From Mugil cephalus (lineage: Eukaryota; Chordata; Actinopteri; Mugiliformes; Mugilidae), in NCBI RefSeq assembly GCF_022458985.1, contig NC_061774.1:17694197-17758196 (forward strand): DNA of 64,000 nt, given 5' to 3'. Positions 13,466-27,732 of the stretch are shown here, piece by piece (the stretch's first letter is position 1; the number at the start of each line of letters is the position of its first letter). The position numbers and the translations under genes were made by a program. The notes below the pieces were generated by a model that saw nothing but the letters and a program-made list of their open reading frames with translations, ran no database searches and was not told the origin of the DNA.

Positions 13466-16400
13466 TGGCCACCAACAGTCTTTCCAGAAAACATAAAAAC
13501 AATATCTGCTTGGTTAAGTTTTGCTTTTATGTTAGAGCAGAACTCCTCGATTCCCAAGTTGAACTCTACTGAGAGCTTAAATAGTGTATTTACAATTGAC
13601 AATTTTATTTGACTTTCCTGTTGAGCTCCAACGCTTGTAGAAATTGATTAAAAGTTTGTGTTTGAACAGATTAAACTCTGCAGGAGAAAGATGACTAAAT
13701 GAATACAGATGAATAAGGTCTTGTGCATTGTAACTTTATCTTCCTTTATCTCTATCTGCATGATAAGTGCCTGATCAAGGAACAGGGGTCCTGTTCTCTG
13801 GAGGGAGTAGCTTTGGTAGCATTGAGCTAGTGTTGATTTGGTGGATTATAACAATCCAGACAGCTAATAAAAAAGTATAATAATACCAGGAGATGAGGAA
13901 ACTAAAATTATCACAATGCAGAAGAATATAATGTACAAGAAAGGTACTTGGTTAGACAGACAAAAAGTCCGGAACAATTCACACAACGACACAACGATCA
14001 GAAAGTTAAACTAAACCTAAACTTCCTCTGTCTTGTGCATGTGCAGTTGCTCTGGTTTGATTATAGTTTTCTAATAGCTTCACACAGCTCTACCTTCCAT
14101 CCCCTTGCAGGCTGAGACGTGCAGTGATGTCAGAGGAACGACTTATGTCTGGGAGCTGCTCTTGGCAAACGCCCAGACAGGTCGGTCAGTAAACACGGCA
14201 CAGGTCCCCTGTAGCGTGTTTGATGTTGGGACCAGGCAGTGGTCTTGGCTGTCACAGTAGGACCCTCGAAGAAGTTTGTGTTGTTATAGGAAGGGTCCCA
14301 AGCCACGGTATTAGCTCTTATTCCCCACAACCACTCATGACAAACCAAAAGGCCTCAGATGTGGGTTTTTCACACACACAAGAGCAGAGTGGTTCAGACT
14401 AATATTTTATAGACCTGTAAAAGCAGCACCATAAACAGAGGCTTCACTGAGTAATACATGGGGGTCTTGTCCTGTAAACCAACAACTCATCAAGGCAATG
14501 ATCTTAGTGTACGTGAGCGCAGCTATTAAAATTTTGTCATTATGACGCAGAGTGTTTAACCCCCATCTGTAAAATTAGCTGTGTGATTCTATATATGTGT
14601 GCTCAGCAGTTTATAAGACCTGGCAGAAGGTGCTGCACGTCCATAGAGTTCAGTGATGCTGACTATTTAGCACACTGTCAGCGACGACCTCAGATTTTCC
14701 TTGAAGGTTCGTGTTTCTCATGGTAATAAACTTGATTTGTTGGCTACATCTCCCACTGGCTCGATTTTCAAAAACACACTCCCCTAAGTCCAAAATTACT
14801 CTGAAATATAGTTCCCTGAAATATCATATGGTGCAGTGTTCCCAGAATATGGTGTTCCTAGAAAACTGGGTGCAGGAATGCTTCTGAGACTGAAATATAG
14901 GCCAAATGGTTTCTACGAAAGTTGAACTTGGAAACAGATTTACACAAAGACTTTCTAAAGCATCTTAATAGAGAGCATTATGGTGGAAATTGGACGGGGC
15001 GGGGCACGAAGGGGATGTCGCGAAGCGTACATCATGATTTGGAGTCCTAAGAAGACTGATCCACTGAGGGAGCATTCTTCCTCTCCAAACTTAATGGACT
15101 TGATGGTGGGCACTGAAGCTGGCTTTGTTTTCAGAGTCATGCACATATGCACACACGCACACAAACTGCTGCGCAAAGCCAAGCCTGAGTGCCACCACAC
15201 ATGAATGGAGATAAATGCAGTGAGTGCCTGAGGTTTCCAACGTGGCTGTGTTATATGAGTAAATGATTAATCCGCATAGTTGGACCCTGTCTCCTGTCTG
15301 CAGCGGCATACTCCAAGGCCACACAGCTGGTACCAATTTGCGTTCCCCCGCCACATCGTGATCCAACTGCATGTGTAGGAATCATGTCTTATCGCGGCAG
15401 TAATTCACTCCGTCCTCTCATGCCAAGGCTATTCTTGGCCTTTCTGCCTCTTTATTTTTAGCCAGGACTGCTTCTCTGGGTCATTTAAATGGCCTTGATG
15501 TGGTGTGTTAGCTCAAAGCAATGTACTGTCTCCTAAACTGTCATGAATCACCTTTGGGATGCACGCTTCGCTGGAGTCACAGCCTTTCTGACCCACACAC
15601 AAGCCGTCTTGCAGATTTTACCACTCACCTTTGTTTGTTGTTCTTTTGTGTGACTGTCTGGGTGTACATTTGCATGTGTGTGATTTCTGCCCGCCCCCCC
15701 CCACAGTGAATTTGTTTTAAATGGTATCATGCACAAAATAATCTGGAGTCCATTAAGGCTTTGGTAAATGAGAAAACAAATAAAAACGAACAAGATAGAC
15801 TCTGATAAATCTCAGTGTAAGCATGTCGTCTTTAAAGGCTTCTAAGTGGTCACTCATGGGACATGTGCTGCACTTCCAGGCTGTGGCAGACCCTGACGCG
15901 ACTTCACAGGAGGACAGATGGCCCCCAGGCTCCTCGAACGATGACCTCATTCACTGGTCAGCAGGAAATGAACTCGTCTCCCCGGTCTCTGTGTCTTGGC
16001 TCATCCCTAAGTTCCTGGGTAGACAGAGAGCAACAGGGAACATCCCAGGACATGGAGTGCATCCCAGATTAACATAATGGAGTTAATTGATCAAGTAAAG
16101 TTCAGTCAGCGGACAGTCCTTGAATGCTCTCACTCCTTTTCTGTCTGGTACTCACTTAGGTCCAGGATTACCTCACCCCCCATTCATCGCGTCCTACCTG
16201 AATCGGAGCGCTGGGTTCACATCAGATAGGAATGACGCCACCTTTTTTGTCTCTTTCTGTTACCTTTTCTTTGTGCAGCTCCCTTTTTCTGTTCGTCTGG
16301 ACACTGGAGGCGGGTGGGCGGTGTGGTATAGGTCCTGAGAATAACGCAGATGTAGTATTTCTAAGGATATTTAAAAAATAGTGAAATGGTCTTGTTTTTT

Positions 16401-19400
16401 AACAGCATCTTGCAAAGATCTTTGTCTGCAGTGGTGAGGGGACCAAGGTGGGACGAACGATGCACAATAACAGGTCATTGATAGAGTATGAAGTCCTGGG
16501 AGTTGGACCTGCAGCTGACAGGATTCACTGCTAAGGTCTTGGAGCCAGATACAACAAGGCGCCGATTACAAGTCTGGAGGAGCTCATGCCTCTGGAGAAG
16601 GAGAAGTCATAATATTTTGGCTTATCAATATAAAAATGCTGAAAAGTCTTCTGTGTTCGAGCTTTGGATTTATTCCCATCATTCTGGAAGCCGAAATACA
16701 TGTTTAAAAACCTCAAGTGACAACAGACAGTCGGGGAAACCGAGGTCTTGCTGAATCTTCGTGTCTGCTGTCAAAACACTTTTGTTTGATTGGTGCGGAT
16801 GCGGTGCCCAGTTTGCTCTTCAGCACACACATGCACGGAGACACAGTGAATCGGTGCTGTGGAGATCTGCGCACTGAGAGGGTGTTGTATGGTTGGTGGT
16901 GAAAATTAGGTTACACTTTGGCTAGTCACAACCCATTAGCTGGAAGACTGATGTTGATGCTTGAGCTGACTCCAGAACTGTCATTAGGGTAGCTTTATAT
17001 GGTCTGACCAAGCAGAAGTGCCCGCAGGGGGGTATTTAGTTAGCGGCCTCTTACGCAGACAAGCCAAGATGCTGCTCATCCTTCATTTTTTTTTTCTTCT
17101 TCCTGCTGATGCTTTGATGCAACTTCATGCAAAGTCTGTGCTTCTGAGTCTTAGAGGCAATAATTTCTGATCGGTTTCCACGACATGGACAGTGAGCTTT
17201 GACAAATATTGAGGGAAAGAAAGATAGATACATGGGTTGAGAAATTAGCAGACGCACAGGGGATGAACCGAGGCACCAACGCCCTGCTGCTAACTGGCTT
17301 ATGTAGATCAGTGTTCCCTCATTAAAATATCTCCACAGGATGAACCTCGTCCTTCAGCTTGGGGAGCAACTTCAATCTCCTTAAAGCTTCAAATTAGCTG
17401 AATAATAAGTGTGCAAGTATGCAGGAGTCAGTGTTTTCGCAGCTGCAGGGATGTGGATGTGAAAATATGTCTGCTTGATAGTGAGAACAAGCTGAGAGAG
17501 GGGGGTTATTCAAGGTAGCTCCTGTTGTGGCAGATAAGCTGCCACCAGCTATTCAGGGATTTGCCAAGATATATATATATACATATATATTTTTATTATC
17601 ACAGTTACTGTTAATTACTTCCAGGAAGAAAAGCATCGAGGGAGTATTGACTTTGGGTGGCTGGTGCAGCAGATACGCATACACATGCAAGGAATTTTTA
17701 AGATCCACAGTGAATGAGTAACTGGTGGAACTGATTTTTTTTCAACCAGAGCAGTTATATGTAGTTGAGACTAATCCATTGGCTTCAACGCATTTAAGTT
17801 TGACCTCAAGTTTTTGTTACAGTCAGACCAACATTCAAACCAAAACCAATTCAATAAGTTATCAGTCAAGGTTAAAAATGTGTTTCTTTACTTCCAAACA
17901 GGGTCAATAAAGAGTTATTCCACTGCAAACTGCTGTGTTGTTGGAAATGTTAATACAGTGTGAATTAATGGATTTGGTTCATTGCTATGAAAGAGATGCA
18001 TTTAAATGGCAGATCGGACTTTTTAAATTATAGATTTGTTAAAGAGGCACAGTCATGCTAAACAAGGTAAAAGGTCAGCCAGTTTTCTTATCAGAAGGGG
18101 CTCATTCCTGAATTATTTTATACTTTTTGCATAAGCGTGCACAGAACGACTGTTAAGAAGGTCACGTTTTCCACCGTTTCAGCCGGAGAGGAACCTGAGT
18201 GATCATAGGAAGGAAGGAAGTTTAGGGAAACTCCAGAGACTGTTTTGTGGAACTGTCTAATTCTCTTCAAAGGATAATTTGGTAATATTTCATGGTGTGT
18301 TTCCCATGAGTGTGATCATTGCGGCTCTATGGGTAATGCTAAATTTGCAATCTTAACATCTGCTGTAGAGATTCGAGTAAGCAACGAGATGCACGAAACA
18401 ATGTGAACAGCGTACACCGGGTCACCAAACACAAGCTCCCCGATGCTTTCTGTAGAACTTTTCTAATCGTTTTTCATGTGTGTGTTTACTCATACGATGG
18501 GAAGTATCCACAGAACATACCGGCTGGAATTTCATTTTACAACTTGGTGGCTGCTCATATCACTCCACATTAGGCGCTGAAGTGAGTCTGTAAATGTCTT
18601 TATGTTTTGCGCATGTTTGGGCCGGAGAGGTCATTGCAGACCATAGAGCAGCACATAAAGTGAATTCTTTCTTGTTGTAATAGCTTTTACTTGCTTAAAC
18701 GGAGTCCAGCCAGTCTTGGTATTTTCCTCTAGTTAATTTTAGGGAGGTGTAAGGCCACCTCTGCAATGTTTATCAAAACTGCAGACTCATTAATTGCAGT
18801 TCCAAAGCTAGGATTACTCTCATCCATGGACACACAGAGAAATCTGGCATCAACAGGCCTCACGTAGCAAAACCTCCTCAGTTTGCAGCAGAGAAATGAC
18901 CACAGGAGTACCATCGATTCCCTGAAGCATGGGCTTTATTATTCCTGCGCAGACGAATACGCCAATTATTAGGTAAGGCGGCAAGTTGGCTTATATGGAG
19001 ACCCACACTGCAGTTGGTAAAATCATCAATATCAGGTGAATCATTTGTCCGTTTACTTCTAGACACTCAAAAACAAACGTTTCAAATGATTCACATAAAT
19101 GTTTTTTTTTTTTGTCACATGCTGTTTTTTGTGAACCTTGTTTCTCCAAATCTCTACAATGGCGGAGGAGATTGCAAAATAACATGGTCCACCGAGCCAC
19201 GATGTCCTCAATAATGGGAACACCTCCAGGCTGAAATAAGCCAAAATTGTTTTTTAATAAATCCATAAAAAAAAAAACAGATTTTAAGTTTTCAATAAGA
19301 AGGTGATACAGAACTCCTCACACATTGGCAAGAAAGCGAATAGGAATATTTCCCCAAATGTTAATTCATTTCTTCTAAACTCATTAACTCGCTTAAAATA

Positions 19401-21190
19401 GGTCTTATTACAAAGAGCTATCATGAAGATTTTATGAGTGCACATTTGTAAGAGTGTTTGTACTAGCCTGGATCTTAACGTGAGCAAATCATCCACAGAC
19501 TGCCCAAAATTGACAGAAGCCAAATTAAAAACTAATTTCGCTCCTAAATCAACCTGTGTGTGACGGGCTTTGGCCTCTTGGGGTATTGTGTGTGTTGTGC
19601 ATTTGAAAGTTCGCATGCTGCCAACATCTCAGTTGTCCCCCGCCAAACATAACACTGGCAGAGCAGCAAAATGGCCACGGCGAAGGCAGGGGCATCCAAG
19701 AGGAGAGCGCCAAGCCCAGGCAGCAAGAATCAAGTCTATGCAGAAAAAGGTCACACCCTCACCTCTGCCCTACAACCCACGCAGCACAACGCGGTCTTGA
19801 CTGACAGGTTAGCATCACGGTCTAGGAGCCATCAGCACTCAAATGCATGCATCAAGGTCCCTCGTGGAGCAGCTGGTGATATCTAATGACACTGGGTTTA
19901 ATCTTACATTGTCCAGAGAAGACTAATCATTCAAGAAAAAAAAACAGGAGAGGAGTTTAGACTAAAGGCGGATAAACTACAAATCAGGAGAAGCAGAGGT
20001 GAAAGTTGGTCTCTAATTCAGGACAGTGATGCACTGAAATCCTTCCTATATCTCGCAGTGACATTTGTACAAATCTTTTGGTTGCACTGCAACTATTTAA
20101 CTGTTTTCTGGAAAATCCGGCAGTGATAGATATTATTTGTCAAATCCAGTTTTTCCGTCATTCATCACGGGGGTAGGGGTAATTGTGGAGGGCATGTGGA
20201 ACATTCCGCTGAGGGAGTAATGATGGGGGCAGATAGATTCAGCATCCCTCCTGAGCTGGACAGAGCCTTCGAACTGTCCTCCATTAAGGCATGTGCTCTG
20301 ATGAGTGATTCAGTGTGTCTATATTGGGCAGGAACTCGAAACAGTGACATGAAAACGGAGTTGGCAGCAGCTTCACAAATCCCACATCAGGCCCAGGGAA
20401 ACCATAATCACCACTTTCATTTTTCAGTCTTGTTTATTTCAGAGGCTGGGGTTACAATTAAGACCATTTGCCTTGCAATTACTGTGTTAAAAATAATAAA
20501 ACAATTTCGGCCTACCTAAAATACCTGCATTTTGTGTAATGATTCAGGGCGTGCAAATTGAAATTGCAATGTTTGGACATTGTCAGGGAGCTGTGTGAAG
20601 TTTCCAGAGTGATAGAACTATGTTTATCTGGATGTTTGTCTGCCTCTGGATTGCTAGCACTTTGTCAGAATGCAGCCAAACCCTGGTCACAATTTCTGCC
20701 TGACCTTCGCGGGATAATTTTAGCTGTGTGGATGTATAATGTCATGATTTACTGCAAGGATTAGTTTTTCAACAGCCACAACGTAACTGAGGAACGTCTC
20801 CCGAAGGCCAGTAAGTAAATTCCCCTGTCAGTAACCCACCCTCGCCCACATGCTCCCCACCACACCACTTACCCTAATTTTCCCAGTAAAGTCACACAGC
20901 TCAGCCAATCTCTGCCCTCAAGACCAGCATCAAGCCAGGGAAGTACACAGTCTGACGCTTGGTTCAAAAACACAAACCCTTGCAGACACACAAACACACC
21001 TTTGCAGTGTACCGCCCCCATCTCTTCATCCCGGTATCAGATGAATGTCATGCTTATTAAAGTTCCACACGCCAATGCACGAGTAGCAATATTAGGCAGA
21101 AAATTTGTAACTAACACAAGGTTCTGTACATGTTTAAAAGTCTATTTTGCAGTTTTTTTTAATGAAGCGTGAAATGCATTTGACGAGATT
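13466..21190. other. Intergenic sequence, no supported gene
   Basis: About 7.7 kb with no exon I can defend. Simple sequence includes a C run near 15693, a (TA)n/(TATATACA) stretch near 17570-17590 and short T or A runs. Frames up to about 110 codons exist but none shows a known domain. Some of it may be regulatory DNA of nkx2.5; nothing in the sequence proves it. Confidence 0.45.
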
Positions 21191-21194
21191 CGAC

Positions 21195-21600
21195 TTTAAA
21201 GGCCCCGTATTATCCACACTTTTGAGAAGTTTATATAAGTTTGACACGTGCCCAGAATGTATATTTGGATTTTCACCCGAAACCCTTCCCTCCAACATGC
21301 CGTAACACACCTGGTTTTAGTCTTGTTTCATGTGAGCGATTCGGCGTCTGTACCTTTAAATGCTAACGAGCCTCTGTGGCCCACGCCCATTTCTAAGTCG
21401 GGCCAAGCTTTCCCTGCTGGTGTCATGGAAACCCTAAATACACAACTCAGGAGAACCAAAATGCCAGGTAAGGAAAAGAGAGTTTGAACCAATCAGGGAC
21501 GTGGCTAATCCAATTGACGTCCTAAGTGGCCTTTAAACCTGACTTTGACCAACGGAGAAAGGAGAGACACATCCGTAACATTGTCTTGGATCGGGTGCAG
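21195..21600. repeat. Candidate teleost interspersed repeat
   Basis: Starts TTTAAAGGCCCCGTATTATCC and continues with blocks such as TGTACCTTTAAATGCTAACGAG that I associate with a widespread fish non-autonomous element. No inverted terminal copy was found, so the right boundary is a guess. Confidence 0.35.
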
Positions 21601-24299
21601 CGAAATAATGTGTTAAAACAACACTTGAAATACTACTGTGCATCGTCTGGAGTTGTGTTTATGTCGGCTTGATGAATGTTAGTCTAAGAATCAATCTCCG
21701 CAAACCTCAGAAAATCATTTCTAAGGAGATCATGACAGAGTAATGTGTAACAAAAGGGCTAGAAGGCACTGCACAGCTTTTTAGAGCTGGGGGGAAAAGC
21801 ATAGTTGGGTACTAGTTTTACTTTTGCTCACATTTTACATTATTCAAAGTTATTGCATTCCAACAGGATGTATTTGGTTTTAACACGGCTGCAGAAAAAC
21901 AGAAATTAATCAGCACAAATGAAATCTGCCACCCACACAAACCTTTACATATTGCATATGGTCCTTAGTTTTATCTGCACACATGCCTCTGACTTGCATG
22001 GAGCCTAAGGTATCATTTGACCTTTCCCCACAGTCATCTTCTTCTCTTTTCAACCCTCTGTTATCATTTTACCATCTGAATTCATCCACTCTTGCGAGAC
22101 CTGTAAGATGTTTGGCACTGACGTGCGTGTATGTGTGAGAGTACGTGAGGGCGGTACGGATATGGATGTCCGTGTTTTGTGTTTCTGATCCAGCTGTTGT
22201 GGAATCTTACTCGGACTGCGACACATGTGCTGCTAAGATGAGAAATAGCGAACCCATAAAAGTTGTGCGTCACATCCCACGCAATGAAAGCCGTATAGGC
22301 ACGAGGTCTGGTCGTGCCGTGCAGGGGAGAGCTTGAAGTGCACGGAAACCTAGTGTCTCACACCAAGCTCTGCGCTGCAGGCCCACATACACTAATTAGA
22401 CCTGATATGCAGCCTGATGTGTGCTGATTGAAAGCAGGCTCATCTAACTCAGGACAGGGTCGCGTTGCACTGCTGTCAAATGCCGGAGGGTGTCGTTTTG
22501 TTTTCCAGTCGCTGGTCTAAGGTCATTTTCATGGTTTCCAGACAAATTTCTTTGGTGGTGATTTAGCGGGGGTAAACCGATGCAGGTCTATGCATTATGA
22601 CTTATTAAAAGGATGTGGAGAATTGCGCTATTTCACAACTCTGCAGCTCACAACCAGCTGTCCATGTGGTGACAGCTCAAGCTTCACACAGGAATGAATG
22701 GCATGAACCAGGCAGCACAGGCCGAGGCACCGTGCCAACCATGCCAAGCACCCCTTCGAAGCGTTTTGCAGCATGCACCCTGTGCCGAATGTGCTGGACG
22801 TTGGTGCCTTGCTTGAGAAACACATAGCGATCTCTTCATTGTCTGAGTGAGAAGTACCGCGAATGGAGGACGGCAGGCTCATACCTGCTTTTTTTCCATA
22901 GTTCAGTCTTTGCTATCCTCTCTGTCCCCCATAAAATGGATCACTGGAGAGGTATTTAGATGGAAGGACAATTATCCAAAGAGCTGTTTTCACTGGAGCT
23001 GTAATCAAGCACCTGGAAAACTCTGCCATCCACAATCAGGCTCTCCGCCGAAGCTTTACTATTTTCTGCTGAGACAGTCTAAATATCCATTGTTGTCAAG
23101 TAAATTCTTTGTTAAGCCGCTTGATTTTATTTGTAACGTTACATAAGGTTGCATGCAAGGCTATTTATACACAAAGACTCTCAAGTGCATCTGAAATGAG
23201 AATGTTCTCAGTGACCTCCAGCAGTTTCACTTTAATTATATCTAAAAAAAGAAAATGCTGGGATAGTTTAGCAGCTCAGAGAAGAGCCACGCTTGTGATT
23301 TTACAGCTGCATTGCAATTGCAGACTAATTATAGATTAAGAAAACATGTCTTGAGTCAATGAAATAATGGCAGCCCATTGACAAATAGGCCTTTAGCAGC
23401 CCAACACCTGGTGAAAGACCAGTTGTTAGGTTAAACTGCATGCCAGTTAGAAAAGAACACAGTGGGTACACTGGCTTCATTTTTCCAACATTTGTCTTTG
23501 TAATGAACCAACATTTTTCTTTGGGACCTGCCATTTGTATGAAGCTTAAACTAATTATGTTCCAATAACTTTTTCAATGACCCAGAGGTGATTTGACTTT
23601 CCTTCAGCTTGCACACCATTAGTCAAAATATCACATTTCTGTTTGCTCTGTGAAAACTGCATGTACAATCCGAGTGTCCAGCTAAGTTGTCAATTTGACT
23701 GATAGCGTTCTCAACTTAATAGCCTATCACCCGTGTGTGTATGTGTCTGTGTGTTTTTCTGATCATGAACAGGACTGTCTGTTCCAATAGATTTCTAAAC
23801 TCGGCAGCATTAAATCTATGAGACCACTACGCAGGTGGAATTGCAAATCACCAGCGCAGGGAAAGTTCTTAAAGGAATAGTTTGACTTTTTTGGGAATCC
23901 CATTCGTTTGCATGTAGTTTAGCCTCGTAGAGAGACTGACGATGGAGCGAAGCTGCTGCCCTGGTTCCATAGCAGACTCAATTCAGAATGCAATTCTGGT
24001 AACACGCCACTAGCATTTCCTTTCGGGGGCATGTTCAATACGCAGAATACAACACCTCTGCATTGTAAACTAATTCAATTACACTGCACTCACCCAAACG
24101 ACTTAACTGGCGTGGCAGATCATTTTCAGGCCACGATCAGTTCCCATCAGCGCGGTTCTGGGCCGACTTTCTTAAACGCAAATTTTGTAGACAAAGGAAA
24201 GTTCATGCTAGTTTCCAGGTTATTGACAATATTTACCTGCCAGCATCTTGTATAGAAATCAGACAGAAAGCAAATATCCCTCATTAAACAGCAGCAATA
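21601..24299. other. Intergenic sequence with possible conserved non-coding DNA
   Basis: No coding exon recognised. The part at about 22900-23340 is unusually complex, repeat-free and rich in homeodomain-type ATTA/TAAT cores. At 23870 a short AAAGGAATAGTTTGACTTTT block looks like the start of another fish repeat but is not followed by the expected sequence. Confidence 0.4.
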
Positions 24300-24430
24300 A
24301 ATCTCATCTCATCTTACATACCACTTAATCCTGCACTAGGGTCGCGGGGAGTTGCTGGAGCGTATCCCAGCTGGCATCGGGCGAGAGGCGGGGTTCACCC
24401 TGGACAGGTCGCCAGCCTATCGCAGGGCTA
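24300..24430. repeat. Teleost interspersed repeat, left half only
   Basis: Contains GCACTAGGGTCGCGGGGAG, TATCCCAGCTGGCATCGGGC and CCTGGACAGGTCGCCAGCC. It matches the left half of the repeat at 8549 and is truncated after AGGGCTAAG. Confidence 0.7.
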
Positions 24431-24553
24431 AGCAACAATAAATTATTTAACTTTTGGACTGAAGCAAGCTGTTTTTGTTCCTTTTTTAATGACACTATGC
24501 TAAGCTAAAATGTTGCATATTTAGCAAAGAGACTTATTTAGCAAAAAGTTTAG

Positions 24554-24762
24554 CACGGGTCTTCAACAGGGCCCATGGAGGCACTGTGTGGTAAAGGGAT
24601 AAGGGATAGCTTAATATTAAATGCAAAATGATAATTATACTGTATATTTATAAATGGCACTAGGCCGAGTTTCATATAGAACACATATAGTAGGTAGGGT
24701 GTCCCTACTTAATCTCTCCATTAGTTTGGGGTCCTTGACATGAAAAACACTGAAGACCCCTG
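24554..24762. mobile_element. Short non-autonomous element with inverted ends (GGGTCTTCAAC type)
   Basis: About 209 bp with left end CACGGGTCTTCAACA and right end GAAGACCCCTG (reverse complement CAGGGGTCTTCAGTG). Just inside the right end is TTTGGGGTCCTTGACATG. The same arrangement of end plus inner block occurs in the longer element at 31825-32301, so the two are relatives. The ends resemble hAT-type non-autonomous transposons. It encodes nothing. Confidence 0.65.
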
Positions 24763-27698
24763 ATCTATAGGAGTGATTGTTTAGGTACCGGAGTGAAGAT
24801 TAGTATTAGAACGATTGCAATAAATCATTAATTTGATGTAATTTAACTTCCTCATTTTGAGCTGTCTTTTGCATTGTGGAACGATAGTGGCCAGTGATAC
24901 CTATCCACATACAGATATGGTTAAAAAAATAAATGTATGTTTGCACTGGCTTAACGTTTCTGCTGCAATATGTCGCCGCTGGAGCCATACAGAAAAAACC
25001 CTGATATACAGCGCAGCTTGGACACATCCCAGTCCCATTTCATACAGTATATATATAGAGCACACAGAGGCAGCCATCATAAATGCCGCCACCGCAAATT
25101 GTGTTTTCATCTCATTATCTGTGCAAATTAAAACTTTTTTTCGAAAAACACCAGACACTGTGCAGAATGGAGTACGTATGGGCCAACTTAGAGACACAAG
25201 TCTGCTGTTCGGAAATGCTGATTCAGCTTCACTTCATTATACCGCGTTTGAAAAAGAGCAGGATCTATTACAGTCGGAGGATAAATGCAGGAGAGATGCA
25301 TGATGGGGGACGCTGGTTTGTCCTGTGATTTAGCTACCAGTTGGAACTTCACTCAGCGGCACTGATTTACTTATACAAGTCATTTCGGTAGCCGCAACTG
25401 AAGCCAACAGTAATGATGAGTTGCAGTCCAACCACATGGTGGACGCTGCCTCACCACCAGCCTCCTCAGACCTCAGACTGTCTGTACACAGATACACCTT
25501 ACCTGTTCTCATGCCCTGATCAAACACATGATTCTCTCCGCGGATTCGCGGACAATGCATCCCGCGGGTCACGGAGTTTACTAGCGTCGTCGTCTGGGCC
25601 ACTTTCGTTCCTTCTTTCCTCCTTTCTCCTCGTCTCCTCTTCCTCATCCGTCCTTTTTCTGTCTCCCACTTAAAGCTGCTTCTCCTCTTCTGTTGACAGC
25701 TTTGCTCAGTTGAAAAAAAGAAGCAGAATTACTGAGTAAAAGGGAAAAAGAGAGCAAATAACAGCTCTTAGAATGTTTGGATTGTGAAACCAGAACATTA
25801 GTACAAACCATAATGGCTGGCCCAGAGAGCCCAGTGCCTCTCCAGAACTTCACTCTCACAGGCAATGATGTAACGCCAGCCATTTCATATGAACCATTCG
25901 CTTGTTGCGCTCCTCTAAGTCTATTTATACCTTCTTCGTCTACTCAAAATAAAGCAGTCTATGTTAGGCTGATGGCCTTTAAATAGCCTGTTTTTTTTTT
26001 GTGTGTTTTTTTTTTTAAGCCGAGGGAATTACAATACAACTCTATGGTGGTGATAGATTACTATATTTCTATTAAACTGAGAACCGCTCAATGCCTGCGA
26101 ATTACAGGAAAAAAAAAAAAAGATGCGAGGTATATAAATTGAAAATGATGAAAACAACACTTTTTTTTTATGTCAGAGGACTACGCCTGTTTGCGATGAC
26201 TTTCTGTGCTCAGATAGTCATAAATGACTGAATTAATGGACATAAAATAGAAGTGACTCACTCGGCTGGCAGGTACAACCTACTGTGCCGTCCAGGATAG
26301 ATACTTTTACTACTACAAAGCGGTGTGTGTGCGAGTGTGTGTGGCACGTGTGTTTGTGGTGCCAACCAGGCCTCAGTGTATACTATGCAGCAGAATAAAC
26401 AAGTCTGTCTGTGTTCACAGTCTGTAATTAAAGCCATATAAAAGTGCACACGCATGCAGTAACAGCACACGTCATGGCCCTCAGCGGCTCTGTTTCCCTC
26501 AGCCCTCAGCATGGGTTTGACAACAGCTGACCTAAACCACCTATGGCTAACAGCTAACATCGCACAGACATATAGGAAACATAAAACGTAGCATGAAGAA
26601 AAAAAAGCTTCACGGGGCATGGGGCCGCAGGGCTTGCATCGATGGAGCTGAATGTGCAATGTACAGTAAATGCCATGTAATAACAAGCTCCTACTCCCCC
26701 GCCGCCTTCGAGAAAGATGAATTCACAGCGCAGCGCTCTGTATCGACCACCCCTGGCAGCTGTGATTATATTGGCTTATTCCGAAAGGGTAATCAGACCT
26801 CCCAATGGCTCCACCACCGCCTCAGCCATAAAAATAACCTAGACATGAGAAAAGGCTGCATCATGCTGAATCCTGCCAAAGTTTGGCTTGAACATTGACA
26901 CAGAGTGGCGCATGATTTACACGGAGGTGAGCTCAGCTTCAAGACATCACAGCTCAAAACTGACAGCTACTTGTGTGACTGTTTGATGTGGTGAGCGGTC
27001 AAATTAAGCGTCTATAAATCACACCTTCCTCAATAAACATGATACTTTATTGAACGCAGTGTAGCCGTTTCATGTTTGGGCGGGTTAGGCCTACATGACA
27101 AGCTATACGCTCGGCGTGTGTAACACGGTGATATGAAAGTAAAATACAGCGTTCAATAGAATGGCTCATATAAGTGTCAAACGGTGGGGAGTGCGTACAC
27201 GAACGCACATGTGTGTCTTTGTGTATATGTGTGCACATGCTCCAGAGACCCTCCATTGTAGTTTCTGACCAGATTTTGCCCCCTGGTGGTGCAAAATAGG
27301 CAGCACTGGCATTTCATCAACCGCCCCCACCCCTCCCCCCACACCGCTTCTCCTCACCCTAGACGAGTGAGAAACATCACTAACAACAAGAGGCGATGTA
27401 TGAATAATGAGGTTTAGAAAGAAAATATGTTCCGAATGAAAACTTTTGAGTTACTCTTTTTTTTGCAAAAAAAAAAAAAAAAAGATAAAAATAGTAACAG
27501 GTGTCAGGAGGTGAGCAGCCAAGAATTTAATGGAGCGTTGTTGAGAGGACTAAACAAATGATTTTAGACTTGGTTGTCGGTCTGGGTTACTGACGTTGTG
27601 GGGACCTCGATCTGTCAGTGACATTGTAAGGACCCGTCTCCTCAAAAAGCAAACCCCGGTGAGGTGAAACATAAAAGGGACAGGGACGGAATCACAAC

Positions 27699-27732
27699 TG
27701 TGTGTGTGTGTGTGTGTGCGTACGTACGTACA
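27699..27732. repeat. (GT)n followed by (GTAC)n
   Basis: Eleven GT units run into GTAC units and then a short TA tract: a compound microsatellite. Confidence 0.9.

Noticed and set aside
19544..19886. Cluster of overlapping frames near 19.6-19.9 kb with Lys/Arg/Pro-rich products
   Set aside because: No homology recognised and no consistent frame; probably shadow frames of unique sequence.
24857..25303. 148-codon open frame on the plus strand, with a 98-codon frame on the other strand
   Set aside because: No domain, biased composition or splice context; frames of this size occur by chance in this much sequence.
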